Program-made: the position numbers and the translations under genes
Assembly: GCF_900240295.1 (NCBI RefSeq)
Contig: NZ_OEQB01000005.1
Location: forward strand, 1-64,000
Length of the DNA: 64,000 bases
DNA from: Megasphaera vaginalis (ex Bordigoni et al. 2020)
GTDB taxonomy: Bacteria; Bacillota; Negativicutes; Veillonellales; Megasphaeraceae
Direction: 5' to 3'
Shown: piece by piece, positions 52,205 through 61,150 of the stretch
How positions within the stretch are numbered: the first letter of the stretch is position 1
Layout: the number at the start of each line of letters is the position of its first letter
The notes under the pieces: generated by a model
Told to the model about the DNA's origin: nothing
Seen by the model: the letters and a program-made list of their open reading frames with translations, nothing else
The model's database searches: none

Positions 52205-52236
52205 TACGCCATACAATCAAAAGATTGTATGGCGTA
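52205..52236 (-). terminator. Hairpin terminator after nhaC
   Basis: TACGCCATACAATC and GATTGTATGGCGTA are perfect 14-bp arms around an AAAA/TTTT loop. TTTCTTT follows on the minus strand, about 55 bases past the nhaC stop. Confidence 0.8.
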
Positions 52237-52289
52237 CAATGTATGGCACACGGACGTGTTGCATCGAAGGGAACACCCTTTCCCGCACG

Positions 52290-53708
52290 TTATGCCGAAA
52301 CTTTGCTCTGTGCTTTCCCTTCTTCGAAATTCCAGGGATCTCTCTTGATAAACCCGTCCGAAAAGGGAATGAATACGGATACGACAGCCGAGATGCCCAA
52401 GAGATAAATAAACCATGTATACGGCAAGACTTCCAGCGGTGAGACGGTGCCGCCGGCAAAGCCCGTCACGATCAACATTTGCGCCCCATACGGAACCAAG
52501 CCTTGGAAAATACTGGAAAAGGTGCTGAGCAAGGCCGCGCTGCGCCGCGGATCGACGTGGAAGGTATAGCAGATCCGCTTGGCAACTTCACCGTTAACAA
52601 TGATAGCCACCGTATTATTGGCCAAGGCGATGTCCGTAATGGAAACCAGCGCCGAAATGCCGAGTTCAGCTGAAATTTTTCCTTTGATGAATTTCTGTAT
52701 ATTCGTCAACAGATACGCTATGCCCCCGGCTTTGCTGACCATTGCCGCCAAGCCGCCGGTAAACATGGACAAGAGGAAAATATCGTTCATGCTGACAAAG
52801 CCTTTATAAATGGCCTGCATAAACGTCAAGAAAGTCAAATCTCCATACGCGATACCGATGAGGCCGGCCAACACCGTCCCCATGACCAGAACCAGAAAAA
52901 CGTTGACCCCGGCAACGGCCGTCACCAAAACGACGATATACGGAAGCACCTTGATGAGATTAAATTCATGCTCTCCCGTCGTCACAATCGTTTCCGACTG
53001 CCCGAAAAAGATCAACAGGATAACGGTAAGGATCGCCGGGACCAGCGTCAGCCAGAAGTTCAGCTTAAATTTATCCTTCATTTCACAGCCCTGCGTCCGC
53101 GTCGAAGCGATCGTCGTATCGGAAATGATCGACAAATTATCGCCCAGCATGATGCCGCCCAGAACACAACCCATGATCAGCGGCAGCGATGCGCCCGTCT
53201 TGTCGGCAATCCCGATGGCAATAGGACCTACGGCGGCGGCGCTGCCTACCGACGTTCCCGTTGCCGTAGCAATGAATCCGGAAATGATAAAAATACCGGC
53301 CGCCAAATATTCCGGCGGAATATACGTCAAGCCGAGATTGACTGTCGAATCAATGCCGCCCATCACCTTGCAAACGGTAGCAAAGCCGCCGGCCAATAAA
53401 AAGATCACGCACATAATCAAAATATTGGAATCGCCGCAGCCTTTAACAAAGGTATCGAACTTATCATCAAAAGAACCGCTGATCAAAATAAAGGCTGCCA
53501 TAACGCCGATGATCGCCGCCAACGGCGCCGGAAACTGGTAAAAAGCCATCGGCACGCCGCTCAGATGAAGAATCATCCCGCTGCCCAGATAAACGGCCAC
53601 AAAAACGAGAAAAGGAATCAGCGCCTTGCCGCTCGGTTTTACGGTATTTTCTTCCACCACCTTTTTCCCCTTTTCCTCCTCTGTACGAACTTGCTCTTCT
53701 GTACTCAC
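52290..53708 (-). CDS. nhaC: Na+/H+ antiporter, NhaC family
   Basis: This 472-residue permease of about 12 helices follows a charged N-terminal tail of about 28 residues. NhaC-family stretches are ATATGTSVGSAAAVGPIAIGI, CVLGGIMLGDNLSIISDTTIAST and the later NNTVAIIVNGEVAK. It may exchange Na+ for H+, or organic ions in some relatives. The gene stands alone between terminators, next to methionine gamma-lyase. Confidence 0.88.
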   Translation of the reverse strand: MSTEEQVRTEEEKGKKVVEENTVKPSGKALIPFLVFVAVYLGSGMILHLSGVPMAFYQFPAPLAAIIGVMAAFILISGSFDDKFDTFVKGCGDSNILIMCVIFLLAGGFATVCKVMGGIDSTVNLGLTYIPPEYLAAGIFIISGFIATATGTSVGSAAAVGPIAIGIADKTGASLPLIMGCVLGGIMLGDNLSIISDTTIASTRTQGCEMKDKFKLNFWLTLVPAILTVILLIFFGQSETIVTTGEHEFNLIKVLPYIVVLVTAVAGVNVFLVLVMGTVLAGLIGIAYGDLTFLTFMQAIYKGFVSMNDIFLLSMFTGGLAAMVSKAGGIAYLLTNIQKFIKGKISAELGISALVSITDIALANNTVAIIVNGEVAKRICYTFHVDPRRSAALLSTFSSIFQGLVPYGAQMLIVTGFAGGTVSPLEVLPYTWFIYLLGISAVVSVFIPFSDGFIKRDPWNFEEGKAQSKVSA

Positions 53709-54018
53709 AACGATCTCTCCCTTCGATTAAAACACATCTCCTTAACAATACACCGTTAAACAACCATACGCTCTTCCCCTTGACTGCCCCCCGAATCGGT
53801 AAAAGAGTTTCGTTCTGTCTTAGCTAAAAAATACGTCAAAAAGATTTAATCCGGCTGTACATCTGCCCCACGAAATATATATGTTAAATTTATCACAATC
53901 ATATTTATTTGTATAATATATTTTTATTTTAATCATCTATAGAAATTTTCTATATTTTTTTATACCCTGTCTTACTGCAATTATTTTCTTTAAAGCAACA
54001 CCTCAAAAACAACTGCGC
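53709..54018. other. AT-rich gap upstream of nhaC
   Basis: No gene is seen in this 310-base stretch. Several T/A-rich -10-like elements on the minus strand (for example TATACA near 53910-53920) could serve nhaC, but none has a clear -35 partner. Confidence 0.5.
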
Positions 54019-54057
54019 AAAAAAAAGAAGCAGCCAGATCTGCTCTTGCTGCTTCTC
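54019..54057 (-). terminator. Intrinsic terminator after methionine gamma-lyase
   Basis: On the minus strand GAAGCAGC and GCTGCTTC frame a 13-base loop and are followed by eight Ts. Confidence 0.88.
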
Positions 54058-54078
54058 GGTGATGAATATGGGTATAGG

Positions 54079-55281
54079 TTATTTAACGATCAGATCCAAC
54101 GCCTGCTTCAAATCGGCAATAATATCTTCGGCATCTTCAAGCCCTACGGACAAACGCACCAGGCCTTCGCTGATACCGGCCATTTTGAGTTCTTCACTCG
54201 TATACGTCGAGTGCGTCATCGATGCGGCATGTTCGATCAATGTTTCGGCGTCGCCAAGAGATACGGCAAGCTTGCAGACGTGAACGTTGTTCATGACCAC
54301 GGCGCCTTCTTCTTTACCGCCGTTCAATTCAAAGGAAATCATGCCGCCAGGAAGAGCCATCTGTTTTTTTGCCAGCTCATATTGCGGGAAGCTCTTCAAT
54401 CCAGGATAGCTGACCGTGGCTACGGCAGGATGGCTTTCGAGGAATTCGGCCACCTTCATCGCGTTGGCGCAATGTTTTTCCATGCGAATCTGCAAGGTCT
54501 TCATGCCGCGAGCGATAAGAAAAGCATCGAAAGGACTGAGTACCGTTCCGGTCATATCTTTAATGCCGAAGAGGCGTACTTGGGTGATAAAATCCGTCTT
54601 ACCGCAAACAAAACCGGCGATAACGTCACCGTGGCCGTTCAGATATTTTGTTGCCGAATGAACGACTACGTCGGCGCCCAATTCTGCCGGCCGCTGGATA
54701 TACGGCGTGCAGAACGTATTATCGACAATGGCAATACAACCTTCAACAGTGTGCGCGATTTTGCTGATCGCTTCAATATCGACAATTTTCAGCGTCGGAT
54801 TGGCCGGCGTTTCCATGTAGACGACCTTCGTATTGCTCTTCATCGCTTTTTGCACGGCATCGAGATCGGTCATATCGACAAAGGATACTTCTATGCCGGC
54901 GCGAGGCAGCCCGTGATTCATCAAGGCAAAGGTGCAGCCGTAAAGCGTATCACTGGCAACGATGTGGTCACCGGACTGGACAGCCGTCCAAAGAGCCGCC
55001 GAAATAGCTCCCATGCCGGAGCCGGTGGAAACGCAAGCTTCCGTATTTTCGAGAATAGCTACTTTTTCTTCGACAACGGCATTCGTCGGATTGCCGAGAC
55101 GACTGTAAATATAGCCTTCCTCCGCCAACGCAAACCGATTGCCGCCCTGTTCAGCAGAATCGAAAACAAACGTAGAAGTTTGGTAAATAGGCGCTGTCAA
55201 TGCGCCGAACGTATTTGTCGAAGCACCGCCGTGAATGGCGCGCGTGGCAAATCCCATTTTCATTAACTCTTCTCTTTTCAT
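54079..55281 (-). CDS. megL: Methionine gamma-lyase
   Basis: This PLP enzyme splits methionine into methanethiol, 2-oxobutyrate and ammonia. The 400-residue protein belongs to the Cys/Met metabolism family. Residues that mark true methionine gamma-lyase are present: Tyr114 and Cys116 in DTLYGCTFALMNHG, PLP-binding Lys212 in HSATKYLNGHGD, and Lys241-Asp242 in FGIKDMTG. AGGAGG lies upstream of the ATG. A LysR regulator is divergent. With metQ nearby this forms a methionine uptake and breakdown neighbourhood, although under separate control. Confidence 0.93.
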   Translation of the reverse strand: MKREELMKMGFATRAIHGGASTNTFGALTAPIYQTSTFVFDSAEQGGNRFALAEEGYIYSRLGNPTNAVVEEKVAILENTEACVSTGSGMGAISAALWTAVQSGDHIVASDTLYGCTFALMNHGLPRAGIEVSFVDMTDLDAVQKAMKSNTKVVYMETPANPTLKIVDIEAISKIAHTVEGCIAIVDNTFCTPYIQRPAELGADVVVHSATKYLNGHGDVIAGFVCGKTDFITQVRLFGIKDMTGTVLSPFDAFLIARGMKTLQIRMEKHCANAMKVAEFLESHPAVATVSYPGLKSFPQYELAKKQMALPGGMISFELNGGKEEGAVVMNNVHVCKLAVSLGDAETLIEHAASMTHSTYTSEELKMAGISEGLVRLSVGLEDAEDIIADLKQALDLIVK

Positions 55282-55434
55282 CCTTCATTCCTCCTGACTG
55301 TCGTTGTGTGAAGCCTGATTCGTAATACGGACATACCCTTTTGACACTGCAAAGTATATCATATATAATTTTTTGTGAATAATACCGTGTAGCCTCACAA
55401 ATGCATAGAAAAAAGTTATGACAGGAGATTCTAT

Positions 55435-56376
55435 ATGACACTGCAGCAGTTGAAATATATTATTGAGATTTCAAAATGCGGCTCCATTTCCGCAGCGGCA
55501 AACAAATTGTTCATTGCCCAACCGAGCTTAAGCAAGGTCGTAAAGGATTTGGAGGAAGAATTTCAAATCAAGATTCTGCGCCGCAACCGACACGGCATCG
55601 CCTTTACACCGGAGGGGACGAAATTTCTCCATTTTGCCAATCACGTGCTGGAAGCTTCAAATACGATGCGCGATTATTTCGCTAAAGAAAGGGCCATGCC
55701 GGAGGCTTTGCATTTGTCCATTTCGTCGCAACACTACCTCTTTGCCGTTGACGGCCTGATCAGCTTCATCCTGAATCTGCCGGACACGGCCCGCTATACG
55801 CTGCGCATCCACGAAGTACGGACTTCACAAGTAATTCAGGATGTGCTGGTTCAACGCAGCCAGATCGGAATTCTTTACGTTTCCGACATGACGGAACAGT
55901 TCATGCATCGCACATTCACCAAAAACGGGCTCGAATTCGTCCCCTTTTTCGACTTTCCGCCGCACGCCTATATCAGCAGCCGGCATCCGTTGTCTTCGCA
56001 AAAAGAACTCACTATCGAACAACTCCTTCCCTATCCCTATATCCGCTATGAACAAGGCAGCGATCCGGCCCAGCTGTCGGAAGAAGTGGTGATTCCCAAG
56101 GTTTATTCACAAAAGACAATCTACGTCACGGACCGCTCGACAATGCTCAGCATCATCGCCAATACGGATGCCTATAATCTGGGAACCGGTTGCCTCCTGC
56201 CCCGCATCGTCGGCCCCGACGTCATTTCCGTGCCGATAAAAGGTCCCGTCGGCACGATGAAGATCGGCTGGGTAAAGAGAAAAAATGCTGCCATGAGTCC
56301 GGAAATGACCAAATATATCGCTTATCTGCAAGATTCGCTGAACAAGGTTATGTCCAAAAGCGATTATGTCTCGTAA
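55435..56376 (+). CDS. LysR-family regulator next to methionine gamma-lyase
   Basis: This 313-residue LysR-type regulator has the N-terminal HTH (MTLQQLKYIIEISKCGSISA, NKLFIAQPSLSKVVKDLEEE) and an effector domain after residue 90. CysB/MetR relationship cannot be claimed from sequence alone, but divergence from megL suggests it controls methionine degradation. ACAGGAGA precedes the ATG. Its stop codon lies in the arm of the shared terminator. Confidence 0.9.
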   Translation: MTLQQLKYIIEISKCGSISAAANKLFIAQPSLSKVVKDLEEEFQIKILRRNRHGIAFTPEGTKFLHFANHVLEASNTMRDYFAKERAMPEALHLSISSQHYLFAVDGLISFILNLPDTARYTLRIHEVRTSQVIQDVLVQRSQIGILYVSDMTEQFMHRTFTKNGLEFVPFFDFPPHAYISSRHPLSSQKELTIEQLLPYPYIRYEQGSDPAQLSEEVVIPKVYSQKTIYVTDRSTMLSIIANTDAYNLGTGCLLPRIVGPDVISVPIKGPVGTMKIGWVKRKNAAMSPEMTKYIAYLQDSLNKVMSKSDYVS

Positions 56377-56437
56377 AATAAAGAACGGCGGTCACCTGTT
56401 AGCATGAATACGAACAGGTGACCGCCGTTCTTTATTT
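56376..56437. terminator. Shared bidirectional terminator with perfect 25-bp stem
   Basis: The arms 56376-56400 and 56413-56437 are exactly complementary, beginning AAATAAAGAACGGCGG, around a 12-base loop. It overlaps the last codons of the MocR-type gene and the stop of the LysR gene, so both convergent genes end inside it. Confidence 0.92.
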
Positions 56438-57826
56438 CTTTCCTTCATAGGCATATCCGTCCAAAAGGATTTTGAGACGCCGCAAGCCGTCCGTCAGTTC
56501 CGCTTCATCCCGCGGTGACGCAATAGCCAGACGAGCGCCGTTGACGGACGCAGCGGCGCCGACGGCAAAGTGTTCCGCACCGTAAATGGAAACACCGGCG
56601 GCAGCGGCGTCTTTCTCAAACTCCAGTCCCGTCACGGCAGGCGGCAACGTCAGCCAGCGACTGATACATTCCGCCGTGCCGGCGATGTCATACGCTCCGA
56701 GAACAACATTCACCAGGCGATTCCTCCTGGCGACACGTTCGCGGCGCAAACGCAGCAGTTCCTCGTACTTCCCGGAAAGAATCAGGCGTGAAGCCAGTTC
56801 CAGCAAAAGTTCCGATTGGGACAAATTAATGGCATGCAACGCCTCGCTGAGAACCGCTGCCTGCGCGGCAGGACAGACGACGTACGCCAGGCGCAAAGAC
56901 GGCAGCAGCGTTTTCGAAAGGCTGAGCACGTAAATGACCCGATCCGGCGCCAACGCTTTAACCGGCAACAGCGGTTGCGCCAACAAGAGAGAAGTGATCG
57001 AGTCTTCTATAATCAGCAGATCATACGTATTCGCCGCTTCAGCCAACATGGTTCTCCCTTCCTTGCTCAGTATATGCGTCGTCGGATTCTGAAAATCGGG
57101 AGTAATGTAAAGGCCCTTGATATGATGGTTTTTGACGGCGTAGGCAATTCCGGCGGCACTCATTTCCCCGTTCTCCTGCCCGACAGGAATGAGTCTGATG
57201 CCGAAAAGGCGGGCGCTGTCCTTGAAGCCGGAATAAACCAGCGGATCGACGCCGATACGATCGCCGCGCCGAAAGAAAGAAGCCAGAACGGCGGCAATGG
57301 CATTCTGCCCGCCGCCGGCTAAAAGCACCGCATCGTTCCGGCCAAGCGAGAGCCCGACCCGCTTCAGCAGGACTGTCGCCGCCGCATCATAAGCGCCCCG
57401 CTCCTGACTGTATTGGAAAAAACGACCCCTGCCTTTCTCAAGCAGCATGAGCTGCAGTATTTCGGAAGCCTCGTCCTGCTGCAACGTTTCCGGCATCATC
57501 GACGCCATTTCAATCTGCTGCGGCGGCTTTTCTGCTGTTGCCAGATCGGTATTGACCGTATAGGCCACATAGGTTCCGCGGCCTACCTGGGCTGTCAACA
57601 ATCCCTTATCGGAGCAAAGCCGAAACGCTCTCGTTACGGTACTGACATTCATCCCCAAGTAATCGGCCAATTCCCGCTGCAGCGGCAATTTCGTCCCCGG
57701 CAGCAGCGTGCGCTGCCGCACGGCCCGTTCCAACTCCTGCGCCAACACACGATACAGCGGCAACGTTGACGGCGGCAGGACAGGCCGCCAGGTCAGCGGA
57801 TAATCATCAAATGAATTTATGGACAT
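56432..57826 (-). CDS. MocR-type regulator (GntR HTH fused to aminotransferase fold)
   Basis: This 464-residue protein has an N-terminal GntR winged helix (residues about 18-85, with LPLQRELADYLGMNVSTVTRAF) and a C-terminal fold-type I aminotransferase domain. The PLP lysine is in VLSLSKTLLPSLRLAYV, with the earlier YITPDFQNPTTH. The MocR/PdxR family uses PLP or an amino-acid adduct as effector. The ATG at 57826 follows GAAGGAGAAAGGG. No partner gene is divergent at once, so its target (PLP or amino-acid metabolism) is unknown. Confidence 0.9.
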   Translation of the reverse strand: MSINSFDDYPLTWRPVLPPSTLPLYRVLAQELERAVRQRTLLPGTKLPLQRELADYLGMNVSTVTRAFRLCSDKGLLTAQVGRGTYVAYTVNTDLATAEKPPQQIEMASMMPETLQQDEASEILQLMLLEKGRGRFFQYSQERGAYDAAATVLLKRVGLSLGRNDAVLLAGGGQNAIAAVLASFFRRGDRIGVDPLVYSGFKDSARLFGIRLIPVGQENGEMSAAGIAYAVKNHHIKGLYITPDFQNPTTHILSKEGRTMLAEAANTYDLLIIEDSITSLLLAQPLLPVKALAPDRVIYVLSLSKTLLPSLRLAYVVCPAAQAAVLSEALHAINLSQSELLLELASRLILSGKYEELLRLRRERVARRNRLVNVVLGAYDIAGTAECISRWLTLPPAVTGLEFEKDAAAAGVSIYGAEHFAVGAAASVNGARLAIASPRDEAELTDGLRRLKILLDGYAYEGKK

Positions 57827-58182
57827 GGCCCTTTCTCCTTCTTCAGCCTCAGTTTCTGCCGGTATCCAAAACACCGTTCTCCGCAATAGCCTCTTCCATC
57901 ATGTGCCGCCGGCAGTGCGCGTCAAAAAGATTTCCGGCAACAACGAGTCGATGACGACGACTGCACGAAGCGGTCGCCAATCGAATCTGCTGACGAAAAC
58001 AGGTATTTCTTAAAATTATAATAATCTCTCCCGTGCAGTGTCAACTGGCCGCCAATAGCGAAGCAAACGCCGCAAGCCGAAAACGGCCGAAACTCCGGCG
58101 TCATTAGGCTCGCGGCTGCGAACAAGCGAACAGGCCGGTATACATCTGTATACCGGCCTGTTCGCCTATATCCGATCATCCC
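57827..58182. other. Intergenic region with a terminator-like inverted repeat
   Basis: No gene is supported here. Perfect 18-bp arms at 58126-58143 and 58148-58165 (GCGAACAGGCCGGTATAC and complement, loop ATCT) sit just after the pfkA stop on the minus strand, followed by CTTGTTCG. They probably terminate pfkA. The upstream part would hold the MocR gene promoter. Confidence 0.65.
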
Positions 58183-59148
58183 TTACTTTCCCAGCGCGTG
58201 AACCAGGTCATACTCTTCTTCATCAATACCGTAAATATACCGTTCCGCCTGCTGATAAGGTATGGCCGTAACATGATTATCAATCAGTCCGACAATCACG
58301 TTCGCTTTCCCTGCCAATAAGGTATCCACCGCCTTCTGCGCGAATTTCCCCGCCATTTTCGCATCGTACGCAGTCGGTGAACCGCCGCGCTGCAAATACC
58401 CCAAAACGGTCAAACTGGGGTTGAGCTCCGCACGATAGTGATGGATATGTTCATATACTTCATTGCCGCTCATCGCTCCTTCGGCGACAATGACGATGCT
58501 GCTGCGTTTCCACTGTTTATGTGACTCGATTAATTCATCGGTTACTTCCTTCAGCGTCATTTCCTTTTCAGGGACCAGTACCAATTCAGCGCCGCACGAC
58601 ATGCCCGCCTCCAGAGCGATAAAACCGGCATGGCGCCCCATTACCTCAATAATGGCAACCCGATCATGAGAAAAAGCGGTATCGCGAATCTTATTGACCG
58701 CGTTCAGCACCGTATTAACGGCCGTATCATAACCGAGGGTATATTGCGTCCCGGGCATATCATTATCAATCGTACCGGGTATCGTCACCGTCGGCATACC
58801 GAGCTCGCTTAGCGCCTGCGCTCCCCGCATTGAGCCGTCTCCGCCAATGACGACTAATGCGTCAATATCGTTCTGCCGCAAAAACGCCATCGCCTTTTGT
58901 CTGCCAGCTTCAGTTTCAAACTCTTTTGAGCGCGCCGTTTTCAACAGTGTGCCGCCGCGATGAATGATCCCGCCAACAGATCTTCGATTCAACGGTACAC
59001 TTTCTCCGTTGATCAATCCTTCATAACCCTTTTGAATACCTTCGACAGCCAACCCTTTATAAATGGCATATCTGGCAATGCCGCGGATAGCCGCATTCAT
59101 ACCGGGGGCATCTCCTCCGCTGGTTAAAACACCTATTTTTTTGATCAT
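58183..59148 (-). CDS. pfkA: ATP-dependent 6-phosphofructokinase
   Basis: The enzyme phosphorylates fructose-6-phosphate in glycolysis. The 321-residue protein has LTSGGDAPGMNAAIRG at residues 8-23, the ATP site IGGDGSMRGA with Gly105, catalytic PGTIDND (Asp128), and MGRHAGFIAL. Gly at 105 and Gly at 125 mark the ATP-using rather than the pyrophosphate-using form. It lies downstream of a dehydrogenase/transketolase cassette on the same strand but is widely conserved in glycolysis and may be separately transcribed. Confidence 0.96.
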   Translation of the reverse strand: MIKKIGVLTSGGDAPGMNAAIRGIARYAIYKGLAVEGIQKGYEGLINGESVPLNRRSVGGIIHRGGTLLKTARSKEFETEAGRQKAMAFLRQNDIDALVVIGGDGSMRGAQALSELGMPTVTIPGTIDNDMPGTQYTLGYDTAVNTVLNAVNKIRDTAFSHDRVAIIEVMGRHAGFIALEAGMSCGAELVLVPEKEMTLKEVTDELIESHKQWKRSSIVIVAEGAMSGNEVYEHIHHYRAELNPSLTVLGYLQRGGSPTAYDAKMAGKFAQKAVDTLLAGKANVIVGLIDNHVTAIPYQQAERYIYGIDEEEYDLVHALGK

Positions 59149-59196
59149 TTACGTAGCCGATCCTTTCATCCTGACCATAACCGTCAATTTCGCCTA

Positions 59197-60225
59197 TTAA
59201 AATTCCAAGACAACCTTAACCAACGGTTCCGGCCGTTGATCTGCGAAACGCATAGCCGCAGACATTTCTTCTATAGGGAACCTTTTGGTTATAAATCCCT
59301 CCGTGCGGATACGGCCGGAAGCCAACGCTTCTATGACAGCCTTGAAATCGTCGCCAGTATACATATTGGAACCGATAACGCGCAGCTCTTTAACTTGAAT
59401 CAGTCCGAAAGGCGCCGCCACGTCATTCCCCATAACGGCAATCTCGGAAATTGTACCGCCACGTTTGGTAATCTCTGCGGCCTGCACCATGCAAGCGGCA
59501 TTGCCGAATGCCAAAAAGGTCACATCCACGCCTCTTCCCCCGGTCAAATCCATGATCGTTCGCGCGACGTCGACGGTAAGACTGTTGTAAACATGCGAAG
59601 CCCCCATTTCCTTCGCTTTCATCAAATTGAAATCGGAAACATCAATGCCGATGATGGTCTTTACTCCTTGGGAAAGCGCGCTGAGAATCACGCCCAAACC
59701 GATGGTGCCGCAGCCGATGACGGCAATGGTGTCGCCTTCCCCCACCCGGTTGCTGCGTACGGCGTGCATACCGACAGCAAGTGGCTCTATCAGCGCTCCC
59801 GCGTCAAAAGAAACCGTATCTTGTAAACGGATAACACAGCGTTCCGGCACAACGACAAACTCGCCAAAAGAACCGCTCCAATAGGTAGCGCCCAATATCT
59901 TTTTGTCTTCGCAAAGATTATACGCGCCGCTTGCACACAATTCGCAATGGCCGCAGCCATATTGCGGTTCCGCCGTAACCCTGTCGCCAATCTTGCAGGC
60001 TGTAACGGCGCTGCCCAGTGCTACAACAACGCCGGAAAATTCATGACCCGATACCAGAGGCGGGACCCGCCAGGCATGCTTTCCATGGTAAGCATGCACT
60101 TCAGAGCCGCAAATTCCACTTATTTTCACTTGAATTTTCACACTGTACTCGTCTATCAACTGCGGTTCTTCCAAATCGTTTCTGAAATACGCTTTCATCG
60201 GTTTTTCTATAAATCCGCCACGCAT
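59197..60225 (-). CDS. Zinc-dependent polyol/threonine dehydrogenase-like (MDR family)
   Basis: This 342-residue medium-chain dehydrogenase has catalytic zinc ligands in GICGSEVHAYHG and GHEFSG, structural zinc cysteines in CGHCELCASGAYNLC, and the NAD motif VIGCGTIGLGV. Closest in style to sorbitol, threonine or L-gulonate-type dehydrogenases. The substrate is unknown. The ATG at 60225 follows AAAAGGA. It is the last gene of the SDR-MFS-transketolase cassette, which suggests a sugar alcohol or sugar acid. Confidence 0.88.
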   Translation of the reverse strand: MRGGFIEKPMKAYFRNDLEEPQLIDEYSVKIQVKISGICGSEVHAYHGKHAWRVPPLVSGHEFSGVVVALGSAVTACKIGDRVTAEPQYGCGHCELCASGAYNLCEDKKILGATYWSGSFGEFVVVPERCVIRLQDTVSFDAGALIEPLAVGMHAVRSNRVGEGDTIAVIGCGTIGLGVILSALSQGVKTIIGIDVSDFNLMKAKEMGASHVYNSLTVDVARTIMDLTGGRGVDVTFLAFGNAACMVQAAEITKRGGTISEIAVMGNDVAAPFGLIQVKELRVIGSNMYTGDDFKAVIEALASGRIRTEGFITKRFPIEEMSAAMRFADQRPEPLVKVVLEF

Positions 60226-60246
60226 GGTTCCTTTTCCCCTTTCCTG

Positions 60247-60308
60247 CAAAAACTGCCGTCAAGAAACGTTACTGTCCGCCTCTGCAGCAAACACGTACCT
60301 TGACGGCA
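60247..60308 (-). terminator. Possible weak terminator or attenuator between SDR and dehydrogenase genes
   Basis: On the minus strand TGCCGTCAAG and CTTGACGGCA can pair around a 36-base loop and are followed by GTTTTTGC. The large loop makes this uncertain. Confidence 0.4.
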
Positions 60309-60335
60309 ATCTGTCAGTCCGTTGACGGCGGACAA

Positions 60336-61094
60336 TCAGTCCATATGCTGACCGCCGTTGATGTCAATCTCTTCACCGGTAATGTACGAGGCTTCCTTGG
60401 ATGCGAGGAATACAATCGTATCGGCAACTTCCTGCGTTTCGCCGGGGCGTCCCATGGGGATACCGTCGATAACTTTCTGCGCTTCTTCTTGCGGAAGCGA
60501 TTTCCAAATTTCCGTATTGATCAAACCGGGACATACACTGTTAATGGTAACCCCTTTCTGAGAAATTTCTCGAGAAAGATTTTTAGAAAAAGCCAATACT
60601 GCCGCTTTAGCGGCGGAATAATGTGCGCCGCCGAAAATTCCGCCGCCTCGCTTGGCGGATACGGAAGAAAGATTGACAATACGGCCATAACCGGCTTCCA
60701 CCATCGGCTTCATGCAGGCTTGTGTGCAGAGGAAGAGGCCAAACATATTTACATTAAAAATACGTTTCATATCCTCAAGCGTCATGTCCTCAACCGTAAC
60801 GTGTTGTGAAACACCGGCATTATTGATCAAAACGTCAAGACGGCCATATGTATTCATGACATGATCTACCATAGCCTGACATGACTCCTTGCTCGTAACG
60901 TCAAGTCTTACTCCTTCAGCCTTGCCGCCTGCTGCCGTAATCATTTCAACAGTTTCCTTTACTCCCTCCATGTTGATGTCGGCAATGATCAGCTGCGCGC
61001 CTTGCTGAGAAAATGTTTTGGCAATAACCCGTCCGATTCCTTTTGGCGAACCGCTGCCCGTAACAATAACGACTTGATCTTTGAAATCCAACAT
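60336..61094 (-). CDS. Short-chain dehydrogenase/reductase (FabG-like)
   Basis: This 252-residue classical SDR starts with TGSGSPKGIGRVIA, has NNAGVSQHV, the catalytic Ser in VNLSSVSAKRGG and Tyr-Lys in HYSAAKAAV, and a C-terminal YITGEEIDINGGQ. It probably oxidises a sugar alcohol or sugar acid, given its neighbours (zinc dehydrogenase, MFS transporter, transketolase). Start context ATG with AGGAGGTAAG upstream. Confidence 0.92.
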   Translation of the reverse strand: MLDFKDQVVIVTGSGSPKGIGRVIAKTFSQQGAQLIIADINMEGVKETVEMITAAGGKAEGVRLDVTSKESCQAMVDHVMNTYGRLDVLINNAGVSQHVTVEDMTLEDMKRIFNVNMFGLFLCTQACMKPMVEAGYGRIVNLSSVSAKRGGGIFGGAHYSAAKAAVLAFSKNLSREISQKGVTINSVCPGLINTEIWKSLPQEEAQKVIDGIPMGRPGETQEVADTIVFLASKEASYITGEEIDINGGQHMD

Positions 61095-61150
61095 ACTGCT
61101 TACCTCCTATTATTCATCCATAACATACCCGATACGATAACCGATGACTT

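Noticed and set aside
57922-58179. An 85-codon minus-strand open frame after pfkA
   Set aside because: It spans the terminator palindrome and has no family features.
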